Assembly (NCBI GenBank): GCA_963930655.1
Contig: OZ005601.1
Coordinates: 28,024,921 to 28,088,920, forward strand
Length of the DNA: 64,000 nt
Reading direction: 5' to 3'
Source of the DNA: Myrica gale
Taxonomy: Eukaryota > Streptophyta > Magnoliopsida > Fagales > Myricaceae
A program made the position numbers and the translations under genes. The number at the start of each line of letters is the position of its first letter. The first letter of the stretch is position 1. The notes beneath the pieces are model-generated. The model was not told where the DNA came from. It saw only the letters and a program-made list of their open reading frames with translations, and searched no databases. Below are positions 10,528 through 22,369 of this stretch, piece by piece.

Positions 10528-10953
10528 AATACAATTATTAGCTACATTCAAATGTAAATATGTATATTTTGGTTCACATTTTTCTTTAAAAAACAAAAAT
10601 AGTTAATATTAATTTTCAATATTACGTTCCTTATCTTTGAAAACACAATCAATTACCATACTTTCCTTTTAGCGTTAAATCAAATGAAAAATTGACCGAA
10701 ATGTGTCTAAAAAATTATTAAAAACAAAAATAATATATAAATAATAAGTAATATTATTTAAATGCAAATATAGCAATTCTATTTTTTATTTCTTCTTAAA
10801 AAATATATCTTGACGAGACATTTGATCAATTTATATTATTCGAAAAAACAAAAATAGATTCTAGAGTCTAATATGATATATTCTCCGTGTTTCTGGTCTG
10901 CTAGCTTGACTATTGTTTGCCGCAAAACCGGCCGGTAATTGTATAGCCCACCC
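10528..10953. other. no gene
   Basis: AT-rich sequence with no coding signal. Confidence 0.4.
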
Positions 10954-11227
10954 TTTTCTGTGATATCAAGAAATGGTGGGTTAGGATTAGAATTATTAAT
11001 TCGTTCTCGATCGTAATCGGGATATGTCGTGAGGCCCCGTATTCTTCCACTGATATATATATACACCTGAAGAAACACGTCATATACAACCGCTTTTCTG
11101 TGATATCAAGAAATGGTGGGTTAGGATTAGAATTATTAATTCGTTCTCGATCGTAATCGGGATATGTCGTGAGGCCCCGTATTATTCCACTGATATATAT
11201 ACACCTGAAGAAACACGTCATATACAA
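10954..11227. repeat. 140-bp-period tandem duplication
   Basis: Copy 1 (10954-11089) and copy 2 (11094-11227) start TTTTCTGTGATATCAAG and end ACACGTCATATACAA. They differ by one dinucleotide in a TA run and a single C/A change. The near-identity points to a recent duplication. It lies just upstream of the putative first exon of the broken DUF506 copy, so it may duplicate part of that gene's promoter. Confidence 0.9.
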
Positions 11228-11297
11228 GACAAAAGTGTGATACGCAGCTTTTACCTCCTCGTTCGGAAGAAACAGTCAACAGATCTCTGGAATAATA

Positions 11298-13427
11298 TGG
11301 GCAGTACTGTAAGACACGAAGAAGTGCTTCAAAAGCTCAGAGACATCCTCGAAGCTTCTCCCATCTCGGCTTCATTCATGGAAAGTACTCTTGTCTCAAA
11401 ATGATCCGGATCAGGATCCGTATCGCACCCTGCTGGTATCTATATCTCTGCTACTACTTCAAATCCTTCTCTTTTTTACTTTCATTTGTACCTTCTCAGT
11501 CTATATATATGCAGCTCTGTATTGGATTTGCTTATTTTATTTGCTTTTGGGGTTTGATTTTTCTAATTATCTTTTTTTTTAAGCATAAGTAGCATATGTA
11601 TTGATAATATGGTCAAGCAGGTTTTAACACCTCAGGAGGCTCTAAAAGGCGAACCAGACACTCCGAAGAGCCGGCGGGTCAATGAGCAAACGGACCGTAA
11701 GACCCTACAAAGTCCCCGAAGGGACAGATAAGCCACGAATGACAGAAAGGCCTCAGAAGGCAGCAAATACAAGCTAATATGTCTAAAAATATTAAATATA
11801 CAACACAAATATCACCACAAGCCGTAAACACATCGGCAAACATAAAACACAGAATTAAAACACAACAAGCCCTAAACAGAGGGGCATGCCCAAACGGGTT
11901 TATTACAATACAGTGTAACATAAGTCCCAGGGAAGACCGGGAAATCTCTGGCCAGAGAGGCAGCAGCGGCGGCGCGTGGTGGCGGGAAGTGGAGATCCAC
12001 GGCCCAGATGATGCGGAAGGAGCCCCAGAAGCCAAATATTGAAAGAAACACAAAGTTTGGGCAGCGAAAGGGGCTGCACGCACGGCTACAAGCGGCAGCG
12101 CGTCAGATCCACGCGCCGCGCATGGGGCGCGTGTGTGCACACGCTTCATCTTCTCGGAGCCGGAGTAGCGGCGATGCATCGATCTCGACGTGCTGAGGCC
12201 AACCAGCCGGCGCGTGCGTGTCCATAGGAGACGGAAAGCACCGAAAACAGCCGGGAGGCCACCTGGAAGAGAAAACCAAAACAACACCCAACCAAACCAC
12301 AAACAACCGGACCAGAGAGAAAGAAAGGGAAGTGGGAAGAAGGGGGGGAAAAGGAGAAGAAAAAAGGAGGAGGGGTGAAGGAGGCGGAGCTCCCCCCTCC
12401 TCCGTAGGGGCACTGTATATGGGCGAAAACCAGAGATTTGAGAGAGAAAACTACTTGTGGCTCGTAAGGTATGCGCGTGCTTTTGCTCGTCTATTTTCAG
12501 TGTCATTTGCTTCGATCGAGGGGGCCACAGAGGCCAAGGTTGAGGTCGTTGCACAAATTTTAACGCCCTCAATATTTTTACTAAATTATAAAATAATTTA
12601 TGTCTTTTTAATAAATTATAAAATAAGATTATAATATTCAATTATTTTTTCTATTTCTTCACTTTTTATCAAGTTTCATAAAATAATTTTACTTTTTCGC
12701 AAAACATTTTCAACCCAATATTTTTACATTCAAACTCAAACGCCCCACGACGCATGTGGAGAGAGAAATGGGAATTGCGTAGGATCTTAGAAATGTAAAG
12801 AAAAACCTAGTGAGTAGACTGAGAATGGATGGCCACGAAGCGTATTTCTGTAGAACCTCTTTGGTTTCCGCTTTTGGCCACACCAAAGGTGGCCCTGAAG
12901 GTCTCTCCGAAGGCACATAGCTCCCCCTTTTCTCTCCGTCTATCTATCATTCCTGAGCTTCGAACCCTATTTCTGATCAAGCGGGTTTGTTTTTGTTGTT
13001 GCAGTTGTACAGTTTACCTGTCATCCCGAATTCTTTGATGTCATGGTGAAAGATGGTGATCATGGTGAGAATCCGACAATGCTGATTGTAGATATGGATT
13101 TCAGGTCTGAGTTTGAATTGGCAAAGGCAACCGCAACACCAACTTACATGGAGCTCGCCACGTTCATTCCTATGTCCGGTCTTTGTTGGAACTGAAAAAA
13201 AGCTCAACTGGATAATATCTCTGCTTTGCAAAGCTATGCATAAATCACTGAAGGAGAGCGGCCTGATCTACATTCCTCCCTGGAGAAAAACCAGCTACAT
13301 GCAGTCCAAGTGGTTTTGCCAAAGAGTCAAAGACTGCAAGAAGGACTCGGCCTTCACCGACATGGATTTGGCCCCTATGGGTATCTCAATTTCTGTAGCC
13401 ACGGAGGGAATAATGGGATGTAGTTAA
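11298..13427 (+). pseudogene. DUF506 (PDDEXK-like) gene, disrupted copy
   Basis: Three pieces line up with the intact DUF506 gene at 15752-16680. An exon-1-like ORF at 11298-11398 (HEEVLQKLRDILEASP) resembles the intact copy's TEEEILLQMVRDFIESES. An exon-2-like stretch at about 12785-12910 reads LVSRLRMDGHEAYFCRTS. An exon-3-like stretch at about 13006-13424 reads LIVDMDFRSEFELAKATATP and, in another frame, VFVGTEKKLNWIISLLCKA, IPPWRKTSYMQSKW. The frame changes near 13170-13180, and the tail after YMQSKW differs from the family. A retroposon occupies the first intron. Linking the first piece to the rest is inference. The frame break makes a functional product unlikely. Confidence 0.7.
11572..12445 (-). 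mobile_element. LINE-like non-autonomous retroposon
   Basis: Read on the minus strand, the 3' end carries an A tract (T9 at 11572-11580 on the plus strand) just after TACTTATGCTT. The 5' end near 12445 is a pyrimidine- and GC-rich leader. A 320-codon minus-strand frame spans most of it but has no recognisable domain and is biased in composition. Length and ends suggest a LINE derivative that lost its coding core. I could not define a target duplication, so the right boundary is approximate. Confidence 0.45.
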
Positions 13428-14698
13428 TATCCCTCGGAATAATCAGGACTTCTTTCCGCGATGAGAGATAAAATACAGTTATAAAAATTCCATAAAGTTA
13501 TAGGTTACACTTATTATGCCAATAAATTCTATTCAATTTATCCATGAATTGAAACAGCTTCAAATACTGATTTAAGATCTACAGTATTCAGTACAATATT
13601 AAATATTATAGTATTTAGTGCAATTTTAAATATTATAAAGTAGCATGCATATTATAACTCTCTTCCCCACCAGATTAAATTGTCCAATTTGAACAAAAAG
13701 CATAGTCGAACAGGTAAGAGCTGGAGACCATAATCTGATAAATGTTACACTTCTAACACCCCATCATTTTCTTAGCTGGCAACAAACATTAAGCGGGGTT
13801 AACGAAGTTCTTCCCAGCGATGAACGTATGCTCAAAGAACCTTACTTCATCTGCCATATTCTAATCCTGCATGCTGATCAGTGTTTAGATCTCCAGGGGT
13901 CTGAGTTCAACGATGAGTTAACACGGATGAAAAAGGAAATCAAAAGCAAAACCCTAGAATATATTGATCTTGACTTGGGCCGAAAAGTTGTACAAACGAA
14001 AAAATTATCATGAGGGTTTAGACACGATTCTGCGGTTGACTTGAGAAATTAATTTTCCAGGAAACCTCCCATGATTTTATATATGCCTGCCACTTGCCAG
14101 GTAACTACGGGGTAAAAGTGATGATCTTATATTATAACAGCCATGTGGGTTAGGGAGAAATTAATTGGGGCAAAAAGATAATATATTTTATTAGTTCCTT
14201 TTTAAGATAATAGCAATTTACTCCTTCCATCAAATTAACACACAAAATAAGCTCACTTAAAAAATAATTAAGTCGCTCATATTTATACATATTTAGAAAT
14301 TTTAAAAACGGAGAGGATACGATCACGGACCCTAGCTAATTACCTGCAACGACAGTCCAATATGGCAGCTGCGCGTTGGATAACCGAGGATTATTAATGC
14401 TTCTACCTTTTGCTTATCCGAGTTGATGTCATTATCTAGGGGATGATTAGTTTATGAATTAGTAGTTAAAACGTATACTTTCATATATACTATTTATTAA
14501 TTGGTGGTCTTAGCATTAACACTCATGAAAAGTCCATCGCCCGGAAAGCCACACTTGATTATAAGAAAGGAATTTCTTCAACAGCACGTAACCCTGAGCT
14601 TGTCGAGTCGAGGTTAGAAAATAGTAAGATATTATCAGGGTCCCCCAAACCCCCCCCCCCCCCCCCCCCCCAAATTAAGGAAGATTTTTTTTTTAGAT
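13428..14698. other. no gene recognised; C22 homopolymer
   Basis: A 61-codon frame at 13828-14013 is not recognised. A run of 22 C residues lies at 14650-14671, which may be a slippage site or an assembly-sensitive tract. The rest is AT-rich. Confidence 0.45.
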
Positions 14699-15008
14699 GG
14701 GGTATGTTGGTTTTCACCATTTTTTCAGGATTCTAAGTATATTCACAATTCTACCACCGAACATATTCAGAATTCAAACACAAAAACCAATACATTTTAC
14801 ACAATCTCCAACAACTTTTTAATTTTTTATTCAACATAAATTTTCTCTCTCTATACTTTTTCACATAACTCCAATACTTTTTTATTAAACAATTACATCA
14901 AATCATTTCTCTCTCCACTTTACACAAACACCAATAAAACACTATTCAACATAAAAATTCACAACTTATCTAAAATCCTATATTTTTTCTCAAAACGAAC
15001 ATCACCCT
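14699..15008. mobile_element. AT-rich short element of the GTTCGTTT-ended family
   Basis: The left end GGGGTATGTTGGTTTTC and the reverse-complemented right end CAGGGTGATGTTCGTTTTG form imperfect terminal repeats. The interior matches the element at 19579-19908 along its length: both contain GAATTCAAACACAAA, ACACAATCTCCAACAA and ACAATTACATCAAATCAT or close variants. It has no ORF. Confidence 0.7.
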
Positions 15009-15751
15009 GGCTTTATGTTTAAAATCATTTTACATTGGCCCTCCCTAAATTATCATATTATAGCTTGACCCCTGCTAAAGTGACCTCGATCCTAGCTTAG
15101 CCTCTGCTTATAAGTAGGGATAAATTAAGAACAATTAATGCCAAATGCTACTTGTGTTGGCGAAGCTTAAATATAGTCTTCTATTTCTATATATTGTTGC
15201 TATTGCATTTGGGGTATTCTTTGGCTAGGGACCGGCCATATCAAAGAAACAACGACAATGGTGGTATGGTTTCTCATGAGGAGAGTCAATGGCTAGCTAG
15301 CTGGATCGATTTCGTATATTTCAGTTTGGGCTTAATTTATCCAAATCTTGATCTCGCGGGCCAAAAGTTATCTTTGATGTTTGGCAAGACAATATTTTTC
15401 ATATTACATGTTTTTTATGAAGTTTGATGGTAGAACATATAGTACTTACTTTTATATTTGTCTACCTTTGCATGTTTCTTTTTATGACTTAATTGGGATA
15501 ACAATATTGGCTTGCATATGAATATCTCTTGCATATATATATATGTATGCCGTTTATCTGACCAATTTTTTGTTGCTTTTTGTAGACGTATTTTTTTAAA
15601 AAAAATTGTGTAGACAAATTAACACACCGAACCTCGAGGTGCTCCCACCTGTTTTCGTATAGTAATTCCCCACTCCACCGGGTTATGTAGATAAAGAGAG
15701 ATAGAGCAACAGCTCGTTGTACGCGAGTCTTGCCTCCTTGAGAGGAACAGA
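15009..15751. other. upstream region of the intact DUF506 gene
   Basis: A 91-codon frame at 15152-15427 is not recognised. The last 80 bases before the DUF506 start (GCCTCCTTGAGAGGAACAGA) resemble the sequence before the first exon of the broken copy, so they are probably the leader. Confidence 0.4.
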
Positions 15752-16680
15752 ATGAACATGGATAGCCTAACGGAAGAAGAAATATTGCTTCAAATGGTTA
15801 GAGACTTTATTGAATCAGAATCAGCCACCTCCGTCTGGGCTCCATCTTCAAAAGCTCTTTCTCATCATGATCAGCCTCCATATGATCGTACCTTAAACGT
15901 TTCTCCATTAAACCTTCTCTCTCTCTCAAGAACTTTATTTCGTGTGTTTCAGCCATATTACATTTATTCATCTTTTGATTTTTTTTAATTTTTTTTATGA
16001 TTTCATTTGCTATGTGGTTCTGATTTTCCTTACTTCTCTCATTGTTCTTAGGACTTACTTAAAAGGGTCACAAAGGCTGAGCTTGAGGTCCTTGAGAAAA
16101 TTTTGATGCATCTCAGGGATATGGGAATTGTAAGGGAACCCAATCATCCAAAGGAAGATTTAGCAATAAGACTCAAAACTGATGGTTACGAAGCTTCTCT
16201 CTGCAGAACTTCAACGGTTTGGGCCATCCGTCTCTCCGAAGGTCTCTCTGTTTCTCTCTCTTTCTCTCTCTTCTTCAAAAGACTTTTTCTGACTGGGATC
16301 GTCTCTTTTCTTAAGTTCTGCAATTCACAGATGAATATGAATTTATTGATATCATGGTGAGAGACGGTAACGGTGATCAGAATCCAACAAGACTGATTGT
16401 AGATGTGGACTTTAGGTCTCAGTTTGAACTTATTAGGCCGACACCGACCTACAAGGAGCTCATAAATAAAATCCCCTCCGTCTTTGTTGGGACTGAAGAA
16501 AAGCTCCAGGGAATCATTTCTCTGATTTGCGAAGCTGCAAACCAGTCCTTGAGAGAGAGGGATCTCCACATTCCGCCCTGGAGGAAAGCCAGCTACATGC
16601 AGTCCAAGTGGCTTTCCCAAGAGTACAAAAAAATCGCAGTGCCACCCTACATGGATTGCGGCATGGTTAGTGAAGAATGA
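15752..16680 (+). CDS. DUF506 family protein (plant PDDEXK-like)
   Basis: Three exons join in phase: 15752-15898, 16052-16241 and 16331-16680, giving 228 residues. The start MNMDSLTEEEILLQMVRDFI is preceded by a leader like that of the neighbouring broken copy. Family landmarks follow in order: RLKTDGYEASLCRTS, EYEFIDIMV, LIVDVDFRSQFELIRPTPTY, VFVGTEEKLQGIISLICEA and LHIPPWRKASYMQSKWL. DUF506 proteins are structurally related to PDDEXK nucleases, but to my knowledge no activity is established. The first donor (AAC/GTTTCT) is not a strong consensus; the more usual GTACCT four bases on would break the frame, so I prefer the weaker one. From memory, Arabidopsis DUF506 genes lie next to VPS45 as here. 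Confidence 0.85.
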
Positions 16681-16816
16681 TCCTAATACGCAATGTTCCA
16701 ATTTTGAAGCCATAGAAGAAGAAGCCAGAGGTTCTTTTGAGCTTTGCCTGGCCAGTTCCCTTTTTTAGAGCATGGGATATCAATTGCTGCAAAGTTAGTG
16801 GAGGTTTCTGTCGTTT
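16681..16816. other. 3' flank of the DUF506 gene
   Basis: Short untranslated or intergenic stretch before the duplicated segment begins. Confidence 0.4.
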
Positions 16817-18645
16817 TTTCCTTCTTTTTTTGCTCTCTGTTTTTGAGACAATTTTGCACGGTAAGACCTCCCATCTGGGTTCTTTCAATATTCCGGCCGG
16901 TGATCTTTTTCTGGCGTTACTGATAGCCTCTGATCATCTGGATCAAAATCTTGAAAATGCACTTACATTGGATAAGCAGAGACTAGTTCAATTCGAATGT
17001 TTATTATTTTAGTGGACGATTGACTGTGTGACAGCTTCCAAAAGAGGCTGATTTGGACACCATTTCTGATCAGCTTGCGTGACGCATGGGATAAAGAAAA
17101 ACAATTAAACCTAAGGTTATTTATCCAAATATAAATATAAATCGTTTTATTCATATTCACAATGCTCACCGAATTGAAATGCAGGCAAAAGCTTTTCAAG
17201 ATAAGCTGATAACAATATTTGTATATCAACTAGAAATTAAAATACTAATTGGTAAATATTACAATATCATCAAAGTGAATTTTGTTGCTTAATGTGGGAC
17301 ATTCCGTGACACAACCATTTTATAATAGTTTGGTTAACTAGGATTTTTAGTATCGTATATGTATCAAGAACATAAATGCTAATTAATGGCTAAATATATA
17401 GATACAGCAGCTTGTTATATTCTTTTACCGAAAGAAAATTAAAATCTTTAAGGTAGATAATTTTTTAATTTTGTAGGGAATGATATTATACATCTTTATA
17501 GGTTAATATTCATCATTTATATTAATTCTTCTTTATTTTGTCATCTCTCTCTCTGCTTTGTAGCAGTTCGATCACCTCTTCCTGACAGACACGCTTAGAG
17601 GGAGAGAGAGGGATCCGGGCTACAATTTTTAAACACCCAACTCAGAACATTCTCGAAGGCATGCATGTTTCATATGTATAGTGGATAATTTCCCTGTTTA
17701 ATTAAAGACTTTGTGATGTGTACGGAAGTGGAGTCAAGGAACAAACACAAAAATGAGAGAGAAGAGAACATGCGAAGAGAGAGGGATATGGATTCAGACT
17801 GATTCCTCTTATTTAAATTTCACCATTCAAGAGTTTATCCTTTGGTTCAAAACTAGGTTTTCACGTGTCCAATTTGCCATCTTCTCTGTCGACATAGAAT
17901 ATTGAAAATTAGATATTCCTCGTAGTAGTTTACAACACAACAGAACGTAGGGCAGAAAAAGATCAGTCTTAAGGTTATCTTTAACATGTGTGATGTGTCT
18001 GGAGTTTATTCCTCTTAAAAGTTAAAACAATTGAGACTCTCCACCGATCCTTTCTGAGAGCAGTGTACACGAGACGAGAAAACAGTTTGCTTGGTTGAGC
18101 TGAGAAAAAGTTCAGTACCTCCAAGATGTGACAAGGAGAATGATTACCCTTAGATACGCATGGATATGTTGGTACCAGTTTTCTCTTTTGGGCAAATAAA
18201 TGCCGGCACTGGTTACTTACTTGCGGATTCTTCAATAAATCAGGGAATCCAAGAGGGAGAAAAGAGTGACAAAAGAGTCACACAGATATCCTGCAATGTG
18301 AAAGTTCTTGTCCAATCCCACCTCACCGTAGCAGCTGAAGTAGCACCAAATGTGGCAAATCTAAAATTCAATTTTGAAAACCCATTTTTGTCGATTCCAG
18401 GGTTTGGATTAATGGGGGCAGAGAAGATGCGAAATGATGAATGGTTTACACTGTCACCAGACTCCAGTCTCCAGTACGTGGTAGTTCATGTGTACTAGAG
18501 CTACCTACTAGTAGTTTTAAGCCTCTGCTTCCTGTGATCAGACAGGTTGTAAAGAGGTTTCATCATTTGAAATCGCGGAAGCGCGCCGGTAGATGTGAAC
18601 GCTTGGCAGGATTTGCTTTGCCCATTTTTTGCCCCCGTACGCGCA
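16817..18645. repeat. segmental duplication, copy A (uninterrupted)
   Basis: Blocks here recur in the same order and orientation at 19527-23435. They include GACAATTTTGCACGGTAAGAC, the TTAACTAGGATTTT block, GCAGTTCGATCACCTCTTCC, CAGAACATTCTCGAAGGCAT, GTGATGTGTACGGAAGTGGA, GATACGCATGGATATGTTGG and CCTGTGATCAGACAGGTTG. Copy A lacks the elements inserted in copy B, so it serves as an empty-site reference. A frame of 112 codons at 18160-18498 lies inside and is not recognised; the matching part of copy B is not open. Confidence 0.85.
18160..18498 (+). other. unrecognised 112-codon open frame in copy A
   Basis: It starts MDMLVPVFSFGQINAGTG and ends LQYVVVHVY. I see no domain, signal peptide or membrane segment. 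The homologous stretch of copy B carries deletions and frame breaks, which argues against selection on this frame. It is listed because it is the longest frame in the duplicated unit. Confidence 0.2.
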
Positions 18646-19526
18646 GCATGCATTCAATTTCCTGATCAACCTTTTCATGACAGAACAAAAATCTGGGCCT
18701 TATAGAAATAGTTTTTTTATAAAAATAATAAGTACACAAACAGATCCTATTTTATAACGTTTTGATTAAAAAAATGGTAATAAATATTAATACAAATGGT
18801 TCCAATTCCAATTCCAATTCCGTTATTTTATTAAAGTAAGATGTTGAATTGAATTAAATTTTTTTAGTTAACAATTCATATGTTACACCGAGGGGTTCAA
18901 ATCGGAGCTAGTTTTTCACGGAGGAAACAATCGGAGAAAATGAGGCAAACTGGGTCAGTGGATCTCTTGCAGAAAAGGAGAAGAAAGCTCAAGAAAAAAT
19001 CACAAAACGTTACTACTCAAAAGTGAAAAAAATAAAAATAATAAAAACGTTGAGGGTGCCGCCGTTAGTCTGCCCCTTAAAAATTCTTTAAATTTTTTAA
19101 CATTTATCTCTAGTTTTGACGCGGATCACTGGCGTATAAATTTTAAAAATTCGTCAGGGGAGGGGGGCTCCCGACCACCCCCTACTTGGGGGTGGCCTCC
19201 GCGGCACGAGCCACCCTGGCCAGTGCCGAGGGAGCCCAGATTTGGGCTCCTCGTAGCCGGCCAGGGTGGCTCGTTGCCAAAGTGAGCCACCCCCGAGTAG
19301 GGGTGGCCGGGAGCCACCCTCCCCTGGCGAGCGGGGTGGTTCCCGAACACTGTTATTTTTTTTCTTCCACGCGTAGCAATATTATTGGGGTTGACGTGCC
19401 TACCGTTAGATGACTTTACACGGAGGAGACGAAATTGGACGGAAGGACTAAATCGATAAATGAGAATAACCTAAGGACTTATGTGACCAAATTTGAAACT
19501 CAGGGACCAAAGTAGTTGTTAACCCA
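18646..19526. other. repeat-derived spacer between the two duplicated copies
   Basis: No gene. The stretch from about 18890 to 19526 ends with GGGACCAAAGTAGTTGTTAA and looks transposon-derived. It includes the GC-rich hairpin at 19168-19314. Confidence 0.45.
19168..19314. repeat. GC-rich nested hairpin
   Basis: The outer arms CTCCCGACCACCCCCTACTT and, reverse-complemented, CTCCCGGCCACCCCTACTC pair with few mismatches. Inside them, CGAGCCACCCTGGCC pairs with GGCCAGGGTGGCTCG, and innermost GAGCCCA pairs with TGGGCTC. Such a long GC-rich foldback is unusual in this AT-rich neighbourhood. Confidence 0.75.
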
Positions 19527-19578
19527 TTTTTTCCTCTTTTTGTCAGTTTCTGAGACGTACAATTTTGCACGATAAGAC

Positions 19579-19908
19579 TAGGGTGAAGTTCGTTTTCAAG
19601 TTTTTTTTAGGATTCAAATCTATTCACAAAGTTATCACAGAAAATCATAAGAATTCAAACACAAACATCAATACATTTAACACAATCTCCAACAATTTTT
19701 TACACAGACTTCAATACATTTTCAAAAAACAAAAATAACAACTTTTCTCTCTATACTTTTTCGCATAATTCTAAATACTTTTATATTAAATAATTACATC
19801 AAATCATCTATCTCTATACTTTACACAAACACATATAAAACACTATTTTACATAAATATTCGCAATTCTATTAGAATCCTACAGTTTTTACAACACGAAC
19901 ATGCCCCA
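19579..19908. mobile_element. short AT-rich element with visible empty site
   Basis: The ends are TAGGGTGAAGTTCG and, reverse-complemented, TGGGGCATGTTCG. Copy A reads GGTAAGACCTCCCATC across the site. Copy B reads GATAAGAC, then the element, then GACCTCCATT. The target duplication is therefore GAC, or AGAC if the boundary is shifted by one. A 3-bp duplication would fit a PIF/Harbinger- or CACTA-type transposase, but the superfamily is not certain. The element is a close relative of 14699-15008. Confidence 0.8.
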
Positions 19909-20025
19909 GACCTCCATTTGGGTTTTTCTAATATTGCGGTGATCTTTATCTGTCGTTATTGATAGCCGATCAGCTGTATCAAAATCTGGTCATATTCCAT
20001 AACATGACAGTTCTATTTTATTTTA

Positions 20026-20421
20026 GGGTTAAATACACTTGTCTCCCTTATCTTTAAGATCATTTACATTTTGCACCCCGATGTATTATTTTTTGACACA
20101 TTTGACACATAATGTTACACATTTTTTTACTTAGGGTCCCGTACCCAAATTGTCCGTCAATATAGACGGATTCCGTCTAAACGTGGGGTGTAATGTGTAA
20201 AATCTCTAAAGATAAGGAGAGCAATGTGTAAATACTCCCAAAGATAAGAGGGGCAATGTGTAACATTTTTTACGGACTTCGTCTAAATTGATGGGCAATT
20301 TGGGTACGAGATCCAAATTGAAAAAATGTGTAACATTATGGGTCCAATGTGTCAAAAATAATACATTGGGGTGCAAAGTGTAAATGACCCCAAAGATAAG
20401 GGGACAAAGTATATTTAACCC
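20026..20421. mobile_element. Mutator-like MITE with perfect 9-bp TSD
   Basis: Arms of about 150 bp are inverted copies, starting GGGTTAAATACACTTGTC on the left and, reverse-complemented, GGGTTAAATATACTTTGTC on the right. Nine-base duplications TTTATTTTA flank it exactly (20017-20025 and 20422-20430). Copy A at about 17315 carries the empty site. A 9-bp duplication and long arms fit the Mutator superfamily. No ORF is present. Confidence 0.9.
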
Positions 20422-20783
20422 TTTATTTTATTATAATTGTTTGCTTAACTAGGATTTTATGATCATGTGTGTATGAAGAATATTTAAGGCTAATGACTAT
20501 ATAGATATATTTATATTCTGTTACCGAAAGGAAATTAAAATCTTTTAAGGTAGATAGTTTTTTTTAATTTTGTAATGAATGATATCCATCTTTATAGGTT
20601 AATTATATTAATTCTTCTATATTTTATCATCGATTTTAGAATATACAAGCTGAATACCATGAGGGGTATATGCAAAGGAGATTATATATTAAAGAAGTAA
20701 TATATATCAAAATAGGAAATAGCGATAGCTCGCTATTAGATCTCTTTTTTTTATTTTAATGAGTTGGTAAGATAAATTAATTT

Positions 20784-21854
20784 GGCTAAAATATTTCCCG
20801 AATACGCCTTTAGGGTTCAATTTGTTGTCTCGCTACTCATGTAGTGATGTACCGTTCCCAAAACTACCCATCCGTCCATATTCCGTATGCAAACTAACAG
20901 GAAATGTTGAGCTGTTAAGAAATCACATGTCATAGCCAATAATAAGATGACACGTGCTCCGTTGCAGTTTTCCTTCGAGACTCAGGTGGTTGTGATGACT
21001 GTGATGGCTGCAATGTCTGTGATACTTGAACCTAAAAGTACCGCATATCACCATTTTGTTAGTTGTCATTTCAAATTCAACTACACATAGGGACTTTGTC
21101 ATTACCTTAGTGGTTATCGTCACCGACTGCCTTTATGGCTTCAGAAAATCCATATAAAACCCACCAAACATTAACAAAATAAAAAAGATTATAAACGTAC
21201 AAACGTTTCCAACAACAACGAGCTAAACACTTTAAACAGAAACAAAAAACCATATAACCAGTAACAAAATACCCTAAATATTGCGTTACTTACCTTTCAA
21301 AAAACAAAAGGTTCACAATGTTAACCATCGATGGAAATGAAGACAGCGTCGACTGGGCACGATTCGCAAGTCTGTTCCTTTCGTTCGAGTGATTTGGGGA
21401 AAAAATGGGCACGATTAGATTGATGTGGGGTAAATAGTTAGGGTTCGAGCGTTCCACTGATTTGAGAAAATTTTCGAGTTTTTGGAGAAAGTTCGAGTGT
21501 TGGGGTGAAAAGGGACACACTTGAGATGAGCAATGAGGGAGAAAAGTGTGCGCCAACTTTTACTGACGTGGCAGGGGCAATTTAGGAACAAGAAAAGCTT
21601 GGACACCGTGGACTGTACGGGAACCACAAGGTTATATGCCAGTCAGCAAATGAAGCACGTGTCATCTTCTTATAGGCTATGACGTGTGATTTCTTAACAA
21701 CTCAGCATTTCCCGTTAGTTTGGAGAGGAAATATGGATGAAGAGGTAGTTTTGGGAACGGTACATCGCCACATGGGTAGTGGGACAAAAAATTGAACCCT
21801 AAGGACGTATTTAGAAAAAAGTTATACCACATGATCACGCGTAATATTTTAGCC
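20784..21854. mobile_element. non-autonomous Mutator-like element, 1.07 kb
   Basis: The termini GGCTAAAATATT (20784) and AATATTTTAGCC (to 21854) are inverted. Next to them, inverted arms of about 160 bp share CTTAGGGTTCAATTT, GATGTACCGTTCCCAAAACT and AGATGACACGTGCT. Flanking nonamers AATTAATTT (20775-20783) and TATTAATTT (21855-21863) differ at one base. Minus-strand frames inside (to 88 codons) are not recognised. It sits in copy B of the segmental duplication and is absent from copy A. Confidence 0.85.
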
Positions 21855-22369
21855 TATTAATTTAGTCGAAGAAGGAAAATAACAGTGTATAAATATTTTT
21901 TTAAGTAAGCCTGTTCAGTTTATAAAAAAAGAAGTAAGCCTGTTCAATTTTTATAGAATTTATTAATGCTAGCTGCTGGTTTCTCACGCGGTGAGGGGCA
22001 CGGATCTCTCTCTATCTGCTTTCTAGCAGTTCGATCACCTCTTTCTGACAGACGCGTAGAGAGGAAGAGAGATCCAAGCTACATCTTTAAACACCAAGTC
22101 AGAACATTCTCGAAGGCATGCATGTTTGAATGTTTCGTACGTGTACTGGATAATTTCCTTGTCTATTTCCCTTTTAAAGACTTTGTGATGTGTACGGAAG
22201 TGGAGTTGAGGAACAAAGACAAAAATTGAGTGAGAAGAGTTCATGCGAAGAGAGGTGTGGATTCAGACAGATTCCTGTTATTTAAATTTGACATTTTCAA
22301 GAGTCTATCTGATGGGCTAATACTTAGGTATTAATTCCTAATACTAGTTTACAACAGAACATATTAGGG

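Noticed and set aside
11679..12641. 320-codon open frame on the minus strand
   Set aside because: It spans a retroposon and its flank, has skewed composition (runs of Phe, Leu, Pro, Arg) and no domain. It is best explained as a chance frame in GC-rich leader sequence.
16186..16713. 175-codon minus-strand frame
   Set aside because: Antisense shadow of DUF506 exons 2 and 3, which match the family on the plus strand.
20923..21627. three minus-strand frames of 66-88 codons inside the 1.07-kb Mutator-like element
   Set aside because: No transposase or other domain recognised; the element seems non-coding.
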